A DNA stretch of 64,000 nt, taken from contig NZ_BBWR01000003.1 of assembly GCF_001463905.1 (NCBI RefSeq), forward strand, positions 62,001 through 126,000. The letters run 5' to 3'. Position numbers and translations under genes: made by a program. The stretch is from Aureimonas frigidaquae. Lineage in GTDB: Bacteria > Pseudomonadota > Alphaproteobacteria > Rhizobiales > Rhizobiaceae. This document shows, in pieces, positions 35,035 to 44,844 of the stretch. Positions within the stretch are counted from its first letter, which is position 1; each line of letters begins with the position of its first letter. Below the pieces are notes generated by a model. That model did no database searches. It saw nothing but the letters and a program-made list of their open reading frames with translations, and had not been told where the DNA came from.

Positions 35035-37329
35035 ATGAGCGTTGATGAAGCACCCGGCCGGCCGGGCATCGTCGCGACCTGGTCGTCCAGCGACAAGGAC
35101 ATGGTGACGACCAGCCTCGGCATGGCGCGCATCTGGGCCACGCTCGGCCACGGCATCTTGAACGAGGTCTACTGGCCGTCGACCGGCCGGCCGCAGATCC
35201 GCGATCTCGGCTTCATCGTCGTCGACGGGCATGGGACCTGGACCGAGGTGAAGCGCGCGGAGAACTACCTCTTCTCCATGCCAAAACCCTATGTTCCCCT
35301 GTCGCAGGTCGTGCATGAGGGGCCGGGATACCGCCTCGTCCTCGAAGTCCTGCCGCACCCGCTGCGCGATACGCTGCTGATCAAATACGCCCTGTCGGGC
35401 GAGGGGGCCCGGCTCTACGCGCTCCTTGCCCCGCATCTGGACGATGCGCAGGACAATACGGCAGAGGCCGGGGAGGATCTGGCGGCGCACCGGCCCGGCA
35501 CGGCTTTGTGCCTGCGGGCGGACAAGGGTTTTTCGCGTACGAGCGCGGGCTTCGTCGGCGCCTCGGACGGATGGACGGATTTCTCGCGCAACGGTTCCAT
35601 GCAATGGACCTATGGGCGTGCCGAAGGCGGCAATGTCGGCCTGATGGGGGAGCTGGCTTCCAATAGCGGGTTTCTGGCGCTCGGCTTTGCGGAAACGCCG
35701 GAAGGCGCGCGCACCCTGTCCCGTTCCAGCCTGGCCGACGATTACGACGAAACGCGCGCCATCTTCGTCAAGGGATGGGAAGACTGGGCCACGCGGCTGA
35801 AGCTTCCCTATGCCGCGCCCGAGCTGACAGAGGCCGCCGAGCGCTCGGCCATGGTGATCAAGGTCCACCGGGACCGCACCTTTGCCGGGGCCGTCGTCGC
35901 CAGCCTGAGCGTGCCCTGGGGCTCGAGCCACGACGATGCCGGCGGCTACCACCTGGTCTGGACGCGCGACACGGTGGAGGCGGCCCTGGCGCTTATCTGC
36001 GTCGGCCAGTTCGAGGATGCCGGCCGCACGCTGGACTATCTGATCGGCACGCAGGCGGCGGATGGAAGCTGGGCGCAGAACTATTATCCGGACGGGCGCG
36101 GCTACTGGAGCGGCCGCCAGCTCGACGAGGTCGCCCTGCCGGTGATCCTGGCGGCCAAGCTGGGTGCGGTCGGCCATCTGACGCATTCCCAGCCGGAAGA
36201 GGACATGGTCCGCAAGGCCGTCCGTTTCATCGCCTGTAACGGCCCGATGAGCGACCAGGACCGCTGGGAAGAGAATTCCGGCGCGAGCCCCTTCACCCTG
36301 GCCGCGATGATCTGCGCGCTCGTGGCAGGGGCCGCCTATTTCAGCGGTGCGGAGCGCGATTATGTCCTGTCGCTTGCCGATTGCTGGAACGAGCGCATCG
36401 AGGACTGGACCTATGTCCAGAATGGCGATCTCGGCCGCGAGCTGGGCCTGGACGGCTACTATATCCGCCTGTCCCCGCGCGCGGCCGATGGCGGCATCGA
36501 CGGCATCGTCAGCCGCCGCAATGTCCTGCATGGGGAAATACCGGCCCGCAACCTCATCGGCCTGGAGTTCCTGACGCTGGTCCGGATGGGCCTGCGCTCC
36601 CCGGACGACCCGCGCATCGTGGGGACGGTGCGGCTGATCGATCGTGTGCTGCGGGCCGAGACGCCGTCCGGCCCGGCCTATTACCGCTACAATGGCGATG
36701 GATACGGCGAACATGCCGATGGCCGCCCCTTCGACGGGACGGGGATCGGCCGTCTCTGGCCGCTCCTTTCGGGCGAGCGCGGACATTACGCCGCGCTCAG
36801 CGGCGAGGATCCCGGCCCCTATCTCGATGCCATGATCCGCATGGTCGGGCGGGGCGGGCTCATTCCCGAACAGGTCTGGGACAGCGACCCGATCGCCGAG
36901 CGCGGCCTGTGGCCGGGCAAGCCCTCCGGCAGCGCCATGCCGCTCGTCTGGGCGCATGGCGAACTCATCAAGCTTCTGACGACGCGGGCAACCGGAACGC
37001 CGGTCGAACGCCTGCTGGACGTCAAGGATCGCTATCACGGCCAGCCGCCGCGCGCCGCTGTCTGGCACTGGCGGATCGGCAGTCCCTTCGCGGCCTTGCC
37101 CGCAGGCCGCGGCCTGATCGTGGAGGCCGCAACGCCCTTCCGTCTCCATTTCGGCTTCGACGGCTGGCAGGGGCCGGCCGACCTGACGGCCGAGCCGAAC
37201 GGGTTGGGCATGTTCCTGGTCCGGTTCGACGCCCCCATGCTGGCCGGCCATTCGCGCCTGGACTTCACCTTCTACGACGTGGCCGCGGAGCGGTGGAGCG
37301 GCGTCGACCACGCCATCGCGCTCGGCTGA
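35035..37329 (+). CDS. Cytoplasmic GH15 glucoamylase/glucodextranase-type enzyme
   Basis: A 764-aa glycoside hydrolase family 15 protein that should release glucose from the ends of alpha-glucans. ATG 35035 follows a GGAGGGGG site. There is no signal peptide, so it acts in the cytoplasm. Residues about 1-265 form the N-terminal beta-sandwich (LGHGILNEVYWPSTGRPQIRDLG) and about 285-680 the (alpha/alpha)6 barrel. The general acid region is RWEENSGASPF (Glu412/Glu413), and the base region is IPEQVWD (Glu612). LVWTRDTVEA is also typical. It converges with the kinase-zwf-gnd operon that could use its glucose. Confidence 0.9.
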   Translation: MSVDEAPGRPGIVATWSSSDKDMVTTSLGMARIWATLGHGILNEVYWPSTGRPQIRDLGFIVVDGHGTWTEVKRAENYLFSMPKPYVPLSQVVHEGPGYRLVLEVLPHPLRDTLLIKYALSGEGARLYALLAPHLDDAQDNTAEAGEDLAAHRPGTALCLRADKGFSRTSAGFVGASDGWTDFSRNGSMQWTYGRAEGGNVGLMGELASNSGFLALGFAETPEGARTLSRSSLADDYDETRAIFVKGWEDWATRLKLPYAAPELTEAAERSAMVIKVHRDRTFAGAVVASLSVPWGSSHDDAGGYHLVWTRDTVEAALALICVGQFEDAGRTLDYLIGTQAADGSWAQNYYPDGRGYWSGRQLDEVALPVILAAKLGAVGHLTHSQPEEDMVRKAVRFIACNGPMSDQDRWEENSGASPFTLAAMICALVAGAAYFSGAERDYVLSLADCWNERIEDWTYVQNGDLGRELGLDGYYIRLSPRAADGGIDGIVSRRNVLHGEIPARNLIGLEFLTLVRMGLRSPDDPRIVGTVRLIDRVLRAETPSGPAYYRYNGDGYGEHADGRPFDGTGIGRLWPLLSGERGHYAALSGEDPGPYLDAMIRMVGRGGLIPEQVWDSDPIAERGLWPGKPSGSAMPLVWAHGELIKLLTTRATGTPVERLLDVKDRYHGQPPRAAVWHWRIGSPFAALPAGRGLIVEAATPFRLHFGFDGWQGPADLTAEPNGLGMFLVRFDAPMLAGHSRLDFTFYDVAAERWSGVDHAIALG

Positions 37330-37345
37330 CGGCCCCCGCCGTCAG
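37326..37345. terminator. Hairpin made from both convergent stop codons
   Basis: CTGACGGC-CCCC-GCCGTCAG is a perfect 8-bp stem. It contains the glucoamylase TGA on one arm and the ROK kinase TGA on the other. No U tract is present. Confidence 0.5.
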
Positions 37346-38034
37346 ACCTGCAGCGCCGTGTTCAGATAGAGCGCGAAGCCGCCCTTGAAGGCATTGGCAT
37401 TGTCGCCGCGGCGGCAGTTGGGCGGCAGCTCGGTCAGCGCGCGCACATTGCCGCCGCCGATGACGACGTAATCGGGCTCGAGCGCGGCCGTCAGAAGCCC
37501 GACGGCCTTGAAGACATGCCGCTGCCATTTCGCGTGGCCGCGCTTCTCCAGGCTCGCCTCGCCCAGATAATTCTCGTAGCTGCGGCCCTTGCGGTAGGGA
37601 AGGTGCGCCAGCTCCATCGGCTGCGCCACATTGTTGACGATCATCGCGGCGCCGAGCCCGGTGCCAAGGCCGAGGAACAGCATCCGGCCGCCGTCGTAAC
37701 TGCCGATCGCCTGCATCAGGGCATCGTTGACGACCCGGACCGGCTTGCCGAAGGCTTCGGCAAAGTCCATGCCGACCCAGCCGGGCGCCAGATTGTGCGG
37801 CTCTGCCAGGATCCTGTCGTGGATGACGGGGCCGGGATAGCCCATGGCGACGGCGTCGAAGTGCCATCCTTGCGCCAGTGCCAGAACGGTTTCCACCATG
37901 CCGGCGGCGGTCATGGCCGGGCCGGACTCGGCCTTGCGCTCCTCTCCGCCGGTGCTCGGCAGGATCTTGACATGCGAGCCGCCGATATCGATCGACAGGA
38001 TCACGAGTTTCGTGCGGGGGGGGCGGCGTGCCAT
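37342..38034 (-). CDS. ROK-family kinase, polyphosphate glucokinase-like
   Basis: A 230-aa sugar kinase. The phosphate-1 loop LSIDIGGSHVKI, the catalytic base region VVNDALMQAIG, the phosphate-2 loop FLGLGTGLGAAMIVN and the adenosine region YVVIGGGNVRAL are visible. The ROK zinc cluster is absent, as in PpgK-type enzymes that phosphorylate glucose from polyphosphate or ATP. It lies 3 nt after zwf in a gnd-zwf-kinase operon, so glucose to glucose-6-phosphate is the natural role. Donor preference is not visible. Confidence 0.82.
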   Translation of the reverse strand: MARRPPRTKLVILSIDIGGSHVKILPSTGGEERKAESGPAMTAAGMVETVLALAQGWHFDAVAMGYPGPVIHDRILAEPHNLAPGWVGMDFAEAFGKPVRVVNDALMQAIGSYDGGRMLFLGLGTGLGAAMIVNNVAQPMELAHLPYRKGRSYENYLGEASLEKRGHAKWQRHVFKAVGLLTAALEPDYVVIGGGNVRALTELPPNCRRGDNANAFKGGFALYLNTALQV

Positions 38035-38037
38035 GGA

Positions 38038-39414
38038 TCAGGCCTCCGGATCGACCCAGCCGCCGGGAGGGCCGAAACCCTCCATGGCGTCGGACGGCCC
38101 CCAGCTCCCCGGTGCATAGGGAAGCAGCGGCGTGCCGGCCTGAAGGACAGGATCCACGATCCGCCAGGCAAGCTCGGCGGCGTCCTGCCGGGTGAAGAGC
38201 TGGCGATTGCCGTCCATGGCATCGCCGATCAGGCGCTCATAGGGCATCATGTCGTCGGTCGTGTTGTCGACAGCCGACAGTTCCACCGCCTCTCCGAGCA
38301 TCTCGCTGCCCGGCGCCTTGCGGCGCGCACCGATGGCGATGGACACTTCCGGGCCGACCCGGAAGCGCAGATAGTTGGGCGGCGTCGTATCGACATCCCT
38401 GAACATGGCGATGGGTGGATGGCGGAAGCGCACCACCACTTCGGTGGCCCGCACCGGCAGGTTCTTGCCGGCGCGGATATAGAAGGGCACCCCGTTCCAG
38501 CGCCATGTATCCACGAACAGGCGGACGGCGGCGAAGGTCTCCACCGTGGAATCGGGCGCAACGCCCGGCTCCGCCCGGTAGCCGTCGAACTGGCCCCGGA
38601 CGACGTCCGGCGGCGTCAGCGGCCGCATGGCTTTCAGCACCTGCACCTTCTCGTCGTTCAGGTCGTCTGCGGCGGTGGTGACCGGCGGCTCCATGGTCAG
38701 GAGCAGGAGCACGTTGACGAGGTGGTTCTGGATCACGTCCCGGATGCAGCCGACTTCGTCATAGAAGCGCCCGCGCCCGGCCACGCCGAAATTTTCGGCC
38801 ATGGTCAGCTGCACGCTCTCCACATAGGTCCGGTTCCAGACCGGTTCGAGGAAGGCATTGGCAAAGCGGAAATACAGAAGATTCTGGATCGCCTCCTTGC
38901 CGAGATAGTGGTCGATCCGGAACAGCGCGTCTTCGGCAAAGACGGCATGCAGCACCGCGTTAAGATCCCTTGCCGAGGCGAGATCGTGCCCGAAAGGCTT
39001 CTCGACCATCAGCCGCGCCCCTTGCGCCAGGCCGGCGGCCGAAAGGCCCTGCACCACCGTCTCGAACAGGGACGGCGGTATGGCCAGGTAGAAGAGGGGA
39101 TGCTGTGCCTGTCCGAGGGCCTGCCCCAGCGCGGCGAAGGTCTCGGGGGCACGGTAGTCCCCGCGCACATAGTTCAGGAGCCCCTTCAGCCGGGCGAAGA
39201 TCGCCTCGTCCACCGTGCCGAAGACGGCGGCGATGCCGTCATGGGCACGGGCGGCCAGTTGCTCGACGGTCCAGTCGTCCAGCGCGACGCCGATGACGGG
39301 CTCGCGCAGGTGACCGTGCCGGACCATCTGGTAGAGCGAGGGAAAGATCATCTTGTGGGCAAGGTCGCCGGTCGCCCCGAAGACGACCAGGGCCTGCGAG
39401 CGCTGCGCCGCCAT
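38038..39414 (-). CDS. zwf: Glucose-6-phosphate 1-dehydrogenase
   Basis: Oxidises glucose-6-phosphate to 6-phosphogluconolactone, yielding NADPH. Start at 39414 (AAGGA 9 nt upstream) gives 458 aa, a little shorter than the usual 480-500. The nucleotide motif [12 protein letters not shown], the active-site signature [13 protein letters not shown] and [11 protein letters not shown] (substrate site) are intact. It begins 1 nt after the gnd stop. No 6-phosphogluconolactonase gene is present beside it. Confidence 0.95.
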   Translation of the reverse strand: MAAQRSQALVVFGATGDLAHKMIFPSLYQMVRHGHLREPVIGVALDDWTVEQLAARAHDGIAAVFGTVDEAIFARLKGLLNYVRGDYRAPETFAALGQALGQAQHPLFYLAIPPSLFETVVQGLSAAGLAQGARLMVEKPFGHDLASARDLNAVLHAVFAEDALFRIDHYLGKEAIQNLLYFRFANAFLEPVWNRTYVESVQLTMAENFGVAGRGRFYDEVGCIRDVIQNHLVNVLLLLTMEPPVTTAADDLNDEKVQVLKAMRPLTPPDVVRGQFDGYRAEPGVAPDSTVETFAAVRLFVDTWRWNGVPFYIRAGKNLPVRATEVVVRFRHPPIAMFRDVDTTPPNYLRFRVGPEVSIAIGARRKAPGSEMLGEAVELSAVDNTTDDMMPYERLIGDAMDGNRQLFTRQDAAELAWRIVDPVLQAGTPLLPYAPGSWGPSDAMEGFGPPGGWVDPEA

Positions 39415-39415
39415 C

Positions 39416-40426
39416 TCAAGCATCCTTCGGCTTTTCGTCGTGGCCGCCGAAGGCGGCCCGCATGGCCGAAAGGAGCTTGTTGGCAAAATCGTCGTTGCCG
39501 CGTGAGGCGAAGCGGTTGAAGAGCGCCGTCGCCAGGACCGGCGCGGGAACGCCGGTGTCCACCGCTGCGCGCAGGGTCCACCGCCCTTCGCCCGAATCCG
39601 AGACATGGCCCGCGAAATGGTCCAGCGTCGGATCGCGATCGAGCGCCTGCGCCGTCAGGTCGAGGAGCCAGGAGCCGATCACGCTGCCATGCCGCCACAC
39701 TTCCGTGACGGCCGGCAGGTCGATGTCGAAGCGGTAATAATGCGGATCGTCGAGCGGCGCCGTCTCGGCATCCGCGGCGCGGGGCCGGTTGCCGGCATTG
39801 GCGGCCTTCAGGATGTTGATGCCTTCCGCATAGGCGGCCATCATCCCGTACTCGATCCCGTTATGGACCATCTTCACGAAATGCCCGGAGCCGGAGGGCC
39901 CGCAATGGAGGTAGCCCTGGCGCGCCGTCTGCGAGGTGCCGGCCTCACCGCCTTGCCCGTTCTGCCCCGGGGCCAGCGCGGCGAAGATCGGATCCAGGCG
40001 GTGCACGGGCTCGTCCGGGCCGCCGATCATCAGGCTGTAGCCACGATCGAGGCCCCAGACGCCACCGCTCGTCCCCACATCCACCACGCCGATGCCACGG
40101 GGCGCGAGTTCGTCCGCCAGATCGACCGCGTCGCGATAGTAGGAGTTGCCGCCGTCGATCAGCGTGTCGCCGGCCTGCATGCCGCCGGCCAGCTCGCGTG
40201 CGATCTTGCCGGTGATGGCCGCCGGCAGCATGAGCCAGACGGCGCGGGGCGGGTTGAGCGCGGCCAGGAAGGCGTCCATCGTGTCGGCGCCGGTGGCGCC
40301 TTCCGCGGCCAGGGCCGCGACATTGGCCGGATTGACGTCGAACACCACGCAATCATGCCCGGCCCGCATGAGCCGCCGCACCATATTGGCGCCCATGCGC
40401 CCCAGCCCAATCATTCCGATCTGCAT
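39416..40426 (-). CDS. gnd: 6-phosphogluconate dehydrogenase, decarboxylating (short GntZ/YqeC-type)
   Basis: Oxidatively decarboxylates 6-phosphogluconate to ribulose-5-phosphate. The 336-aa protein is the short bacterial form rather than the 470-aa GndA form. It has the dinucleotide motif [15 protein letters not shown], the [15 protein letters not shown] substrate region, the catalytic lysine in [14 protein letters not shown], and the later [30 protein letters not shown] leader precedes the ATG. It is first in the gnd-zwf-kinase operon. Confidence 0.94.
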   Translation of the reverse strand: MQIGMIGLGRMGANMVRRLMRAGHDCVVFDVNPANVAALAAEGATGADTMDAFLAALNPPRAVWLMLPAAITGKIARELAGGMQAGDTLIDGGNSYYRDAVDLADELAPRGIGVVDVGTSGGVWGLDRGYSLMIGGPDEPVHRLDPIFAALAPGQNGQGGEAGTSQTARQGYLHCGPSGSGHFVKMVHNGIEYGMMAAYAEGINILKAANAGNRPRAADAETAPLDDPHYYRFDIDLPAVTEVWRHGSVIGSWLLDLTAQALDRDPTLDHFAGHVSDSGEGRWTLRAAVDTGVPAPVLATALFNRFASRGNDDFANKLLSAMRAAFGGHDEKPKDA

Positions 40427-40573
40427 GTCGGCTCCCGACTCCGTGGCTCGGCGCCGGCGGCGCGTCCTTCGCCGCTAGACTTATTCCCCGGCGGCGTCTC
40501 CACAATAGGGCAACCACGGATTTTAGCATCCGGCAAATTCGCCGGCGCGCATGGCATGTGGCGTCCGCGTTCC

Positions 40574-40607
40574 CCCCGCGAACCGCGCGGACACGCGGCT
40601 CGCGGGG
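40574..40607 (-). terminator. GC-rich hairpin downstream of the DJ-1 gene
   Basis: CCCCGCGA(A)CCGCG ... CGCGG(C)TCGCGGGG makes a 13-bp stem with one mismatch and a 6-nt loop. It lies just past the end of the minus-strand DJ-1 gene. There is no clear U tract on that strand. Confidence 0.4.
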
Positions 40608-40620
40608 TTGGGGCGCCGGG

Positions 40621-41208
40621 TCAGGCGTGGGAGATGCGCGTGCCCAGGACCGCCATGCATTCGCGCATGAAGGCGGCCAGCCCCGTCCATCCCTTGGCCG
40701 ACACCATATTGCCGTCGACATAGGCCTCGTGCGGGGCCACATCGACATAGGTGCCGCCGGCCAGGATCACCTCCGGCTCGCAGGCGCCGAGCGCGGCGAC
40801 CTTCTTCCCCCGCACGACCCCGTCCACCGCGATCAGGATTTGGACCCCGTGGCAGATGGTGAAGATCGGCTTGCCGGTTTCGTGGAAATGCCGGACCATG
40901 GCCTGGATGCGACGGTCCGTGCGGATATATTCCGGGCCACGTCCGCCGGCGCAGTAGACCGCGTCGTAACTGTCGAGGTCGATCTCGGAAAAGGTCTTGT
41001 TGATCTCGGCCAGATGGCCGAACCGCTCGATATAGGTCTGGTGCCCCTCGAAGTCGTGCAGCGAGGTCTGGATCCGGTCGCCCTTGTTCTTGTCCGGGCA
41101 GACGACATGGACCGTGTGGCCCACCGCCTCCATTCCCTGCTGGAACACGAAGATCTCGTATTCTTCGGTGAACTCACCGCAAAGCATCAATATGGTCTTG
41201 CCGCTCAT
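40621..41208 (-). CDS. DJ-1/PfpI-family protein
   Basis: A 195-aa protein of the class I glutamine amidotransferase-like DJ-1/PfpI group. The nucleophile elbow is FTICHGVQIL (Cys119, His120), with the conserved glutamate in MLCGEFTEEYE near the N-terminus and YCAGGRGPEYI. Members act as glyoxalase/deglycase-like enzymes, isonitrile hydratases or proteases; which applies here is unknown. GAGGAG precedes the start. It lies 61 nt downstream of the sugar-binding protein on the same strand and probably belongs to that operon. Confidence 0.85.
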   Translation of the reverse strand: MSGKTILMLCGEFTEEYEIFVFQQGMEAVGHTVHVVCPDKNKGDRIQTSLHDFEGHQTYIERFGHLAEINKTFSEIDLDSYDAVYCAGGRGPEYIRTDRRIQAMVRHFHETGKPIFTICHGVQILIAVDGVVRGKKVAALGACEPEVILAGGTYVDVAPHEAYVDGNMVSAKGWTGLAAFMRECMAVLGTRISHA

Positions 41209-41269
41209 GTAAAACTCCTCCGCTGCCGGCATGTGGGATCCGGAACGCGGGACGCGCCCCGGCAAAACT

Positions 41270-42232
41270 TCAGAAAGGGCTGTCCGGGAAATAGAACTGG
41301 TCCGCGTTCTGAGGGGTGATGAGCGGCGCATCCAGCTTGAAGGTGCCCCGCATGGGCGCCTGGCCGGCAAACTGCGCCGCCGTCATGTAGATGGCGGACT
41401 TGATCATGGACGGGGGATAGGGCGTGGAGACCGGCGTCATGGCGTTTTCCGCCTTCACCAGCTCGATCACGTCCTTCATGCCGTTGCCGCCCAGCGCATA
41501 TTTGATGTCCGTGCGGCCGGATTCCTTGACCGCCTCCAGAACGCCGAGCAGCATGTCGTCGTCATTGGCCCAGACGGCATCGATCTGCGGGTACTTGGCC
41601 AGATAGTCCTGCATCAGCTTGAAGGCTTCGTCCTGGTTCCAGTTCGCATACTGGATGTCGAGGATCTCGACCTGCGTATCCTTCATGACGTCGGTGAAGC
41701 CCTTGATGCGCTCGTCGTCGATGACCGTCGGGATGCCGCGCAGCACCACGATCTTGCCCTGGTTGCCGAGCTTCTCGGCCATCCAGTGGGCGGTGTTCGC
41801 CCCGACGGCGATGTTGTCGCCCGCCACGTAGAGGTCCTGGATCGAGGGATCGGTCAGGCCACGATCGACGACGGCGATGAAGGTGCCGTTCGCCTTCACC
41901 TGTTCGACCGGCCCGGTGAGCTCCTCCGAGGTGAAGGGCAGGATCACCAGCGCATCCAGCGTCTGGGATGCGGACAGATCCTCCAGCGCCGAGACCTGCG
42001 CGGTCGCGGAGGGAGAGGTCTTGACGATCACGTCGATATTAGGGAAGGCCGCCTCGATCTCCTTCTCGGCCTGTTCGGCGTGGTAGACCACGCCGCCCGT
42101 CCAGCCATGCGTGGCCGCCGGAATGGAAACGGCGATGGTCTTCTTGTCCTGCGCCGCCGCGCCGCCCGCCAGTGCCGCGACAAGGCCCATGGCCGAAGCC
42201 GCGAAGAGCCCTTTCGTGATGAGATGCGTCAT
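41270..42232 (-). CDS. RbsB-type sugar ABC substrate-binding protein
   Basis: A 320-aa periplasmic binding protein (Peripla_BP_4 class). Its signal peptide is cleaved near residue 27 (ALAGGAAA-QDKK). The family start IAVSIPAATHGWTGGVVYHAEQ, ALVILPFTSEEL, FIAVVDRGLTD, and VWANDDDMLLGVLEAVKESG are visible. The ligand is unknown. It lies downstream of the ATPase and permease of the same system and upstream of the DJ-1 gene. Confidence 0.92.
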   Translation of the reverse strand: MTHLITKGLFAASAMGLVAALAGGAAAQDKKTIAVSIPAATHGWTGGVVYHAEQAEKEIEAAFPNIDVIVKTSPSATAQVSALEDLSASQTLDALVILPFTSEELTGPVEQVKANGTFIAVVDRGLTDPSIQDLYVAGDNIAVGANTAHWMAEKLGNQGKIVVLRGIPTVIDDERIKGFTDVMKDTQVEILDIQYANWNQDEAFKLMQDYLAKYPQIDAVWANDDDMLLGVLEAVKESGRTDIKYALGGNGMKDVIELVKAENAMTPVSTPYPPSMIKSAIYMTAAQFAGQAPMRGTFKLDAPLITPQNADQFYFPDSPF

Positions 42233-42269
42233 CGGTTCCTCCCGTTATGTGCCCCCTCCCGGGGCGTTG

Positions 42270-43259
42270 TTATCGGATGAAGCGGTGGGCGAGCATCGCC
42301 AGGATGATGATCACACCCTGTACGGCGGCCACGAGATATTCGGAGACGAGGTTCGACAGGACCATCAGGTTGGCGATGGCCTCCAGGATCAGCGCCCCCG
42401 CGACGGTCCCCAGGAGCCGCGCCCGGCCCCCGCGCAGGAGCGTGCCGCCGATCACCACCGCGGTGATCACCTGAAGCTCCCAGAGCTGGCCCGTGGTCGG
42501 CGTCGCTGCGCCGAGGCGCGGGATGTAGCAGATGGCCGCGATCGCCACGCACAGGCCCTGGATCACATAGGCCGCCGTCCTGACGCCGGCGACGGAAACG
42601 CCGGAGAAGCGGGCGACATCGGCGTTGGAGCCTGCCGCCATGCAGCGGCGCCCGTAGCGCGTGCGGTACAGGACGAAGCCGGCCACCAGCACCACCGCGA
42701 TGGTGATCAGCACCGGCACCGGGATGCCGAGAACGTTGCCGAAGTAGAGCGGGCGGTAGGGCTCGCGCAGGGCGCGGTCCATGGGGATTGATCCGCCATC
42801 CGACATCCAGGTGATGAGCGCCCGGAAGATCCCCATCGTCCCGAGCGTGGCGATGAAGGGTTCGATCCTGCCGATGGTCACGATCAGCCCGTTGACGAGC
42901 CCGCAGGCGGCACCGACCATGAGCCCCACCAGCGCGCCGACCAGGATGGCGTTGGCCCCGAGGGTCGGCTCCAGACGGTTCATGGTCAGGATCATGATGC
43001 CGGTGACGAAGGCCATCATCGAGCCGACGGACAGGTCCAGGCAGCCGGACGAGATGACGAAGGTGGCGCCGACCGCGATGATGGCGATGAAGGCCGACCG
43101 GGTCACGACATTGGCGATATTGGTCCCGCTCAGGAAGCTGGAATTGAGGGCCATGCCCAGGACGATCACCAGCGCCAGCGCGATGAACGGCGCCAGTTCG
43201 GCGAGACGGATCCGTGCGGGCGCCTTAGTGGCTCCCACCTGCGTGGCTATGCTGGACAC
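42270..43259 (-). CDS. RbsC-type ABC permease
   Basis: A 329-aa inner-membrane permease (BPD_transp_2 family). The GTG at 43259 is chosen for its GGGGAGGG site 7 nt upstream; it begins inside the ATPase gene, overlapping it by 35 nt. Multiple helices are present, with family marks FVISSGCLDLSVGSM, IGRIEPFIATLGTMGIFRAL, ARFSGVSVAGVRTAAYVIQG and VVIGGTLLRGGRARLLGT. It forms the channel with the ATPase at 43225-44844. Confidence 0.92.
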   Translation of the reverse strand: MSSIATQVGATKAPARIRLAELAPFIALALVIVLGMALNSSFLSGTNIANVVTRSAFIAIIAVGATFVISSGCLDLSVGSMMAFVTGIMILTMNRLEPTLGANAILVGALVGLMVGAACGLVNGLIVTIGRIEPFIATLGTMGIFRALITWMSDGGSIPMDRALREPYRPLYFGNVLGIPVPVLITIAVVLVAGFVLYRTRYGRRCMAAGSNADVARFSGVSVAGVRTAAYVIQGLCVAIAAICYIPRLGAATPTTGQLWELQVITAVVIGGTLLRGGRARLLGTVAGALILEAIANLMVLSNLVSEYLVAAVQGVIIILAMLAHRFIR

Positions 43260-44844
43260 TGTCAGACCCTCCCCGGTCCTTGACGGCGAATGCGCTGGAA
43301 GCCTGGCCGCTCGTCGCCGCATAGACGACGTTCTCCTCGGTGATCTCACCCCCGGCCAGTTCGGCCACGATGCGCCCCCCGCGCATCACCAGGATGCGAT
43401 CGGACAGCCCGACCAGTTCCGGCAGCTCCGAGGAAATGACGATGCAGGCCTTGCCCGAGCGCACCAGCCGGTCGATGAAATCGTAGATCTGGCTCTTGTT
43501 GCCGATGTCGATGCCGCGTGTCGGCTCGTCGATGACGATGACCGAGGGATCGGCCAGCATCAGCTTGGCCAGGAGCAACTTCTGCTGGTTGCCTCCTGAA
43601 AGCTGTCCGGCGGTCAGATGGTTCGACCGGACCCGGATATCGTAGCGTGACACGGCCTCGTCGAGCCGCTCCATGTCGCGCCGCCGGTCGAGCGCCAGGC
43701 CGGGCTGCACCGCATCCAGCGCCTGGAGCGTCAGATTGGTGGCGAGCGGTTCGTCCAGGAGAAGGCCTTTGCCCTTGCGATCCTCCGTCAGGTAGACGAG
43801 GCCGGCCTCCTGCCAGCGCCGCACGGACCGGCTTGTGACGGGTCGGCCTGCCAGGCGCACCTGGCCGGCCGTGGCCGGGCGCAGGCCCATCAGCCCTTCG
43901 AAGAGCTCGGTGCGGCCGGCGCCGACCATGCCGCCGATGCCGAGCACTTCGCCCGGCCTTACGCTAAGACTGGCGGTGGCCAGCCCCTGTTCGACACAGA
44001 GATCCTCCACCTCCAGAAGGGGCGCTGCCGCGGATGGCCCGCGCTTGGCCGGATAGAGATGGCCGAGTTCGCGCCCGACCATCAGCTCCGCCATCCGCCG
44101 TTGCGTCAGCCCGGAGGCGGGCCAGGTGCCCACCATACGCCCGTCCCGCAGCACGGTGATGCGGTCGGCCAGGGCTTCCACCTCGTCCAGCCGGTGGGAA
44201 ATATAGAGGACCGAGACGCCCCGCGCGCGCAACCCACGCACCACGTCCAGGAGCGCGGCCACCTCGTGCTGCGCCAGCATGGCCGTCGGCTCGTCGAAGA
44301 TGACGAGTTTGCGCGGCTCCATCAGCGCCCGCGCGATCTGGACGAGCTGCCGCTGCGCCAGGGGCAGGGCGCTGACCAGGTCTCCCGCATGGCACCGCGC
44401 CCCGATCGATCCGAGCACCGTGGCGGTGCGCTGGTTCATGGCGCGGTCGTCCAGCATGATCCCCCGCCGCAGCTCGCGGCCGAGAAACAGGTTTTCGGCG
44501 ACGGTCAGATCCGGCGCCAGAAGGATCTCCTGGTGGACGAGCACGATCCCGGCGCCTTCGGCCGCCGCCGCGCCGGAAAATTCGACCACCCGTCCCTCGA
44601 GCGACAGCCGTCCGGCCGTCGGCCGGACATAGCCCGACAGAAGCTTCATCAGGGTTGACTTGCCCGCGCCATTCTCACCGATGATGGCGTGGACCTCGCC
44701 CGGGCGGATATCGAGGGTGATGTCCGACAGGACGGTGATGGGCCCGTAGGCCTTGCCCAGACCTTCGGCATGCAACGTGGCCTGCCCGTATCGGGCGGGC
44801 TCTGGATCGGGCGCGTCGCCCCGGCGCGGTGCCTGGGCCCTCAT
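43225..44844 (-). CDS. Sugar ABC transporter ATPase with two nucleotide-binding domains
   Basis: A 539-aa RbsA/MglA-type ATPase. NBD1 has Walker A GENGAGKST and Walker B LVIFDEPTAML, but its signature is degenerate (ALPLAQRQLVQIARAL in place of LSGGQ). NBD2 has a degenerate P-loop (GMVGAGRTELF) with a good LSGGNQQKLLLAK signature and VIVIDEPTRGID. This split of function is normal for the family. The start overlaps the FCD regulator stop by 4 nt, so regulator and transporter are co-translated. Confidence 0.92.
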   Translation of the reverse strand: MRAQAPRRGDAPDPEPARYGQATLHAEGLGKAYGPITVLSDITLDIRPGEVHAIIGENGAGKSTLMKLLSGYVRPTAGRLSLEGRVVEFSGAAAAEGAGIVLVHQEILLAPDLTVAENLFLGRELRRGIMLDDRAMNQRTATVLGSIGARCHAGDLVSALPLAQRQLVQIARALMEPRKLVIFDEPTAMLAQHEVAALLDVVRGLRARGVSVLYISHRLDEVEALADRITVLRDGRMVGTWPASGLTQRRMAELMVGRELGHLYPAKRGPSAAAPLLEVEDLCVEQGLATASLSVRPGEVLGIGGMVGAGRTELFEGLMGLRPATAGQVRLAGRPVTSRSVRRWQEAGLVYLTEDRKGKGLLLDEPLATNLTLQALDAVQPGLALDRRRDMERLDEAVSRYDIRVRSNHLTAGQLSGGNQQKLLLAKLMLADPSVIVIDEPTRGIDIGNKSQIYDFIDRLVRSGKACIVISSELPELVGLSDRILVMRGGRIVAELAGGEITEENVVYAATSGQASSAFAVKDRGGSDSVQHSHAGGSH

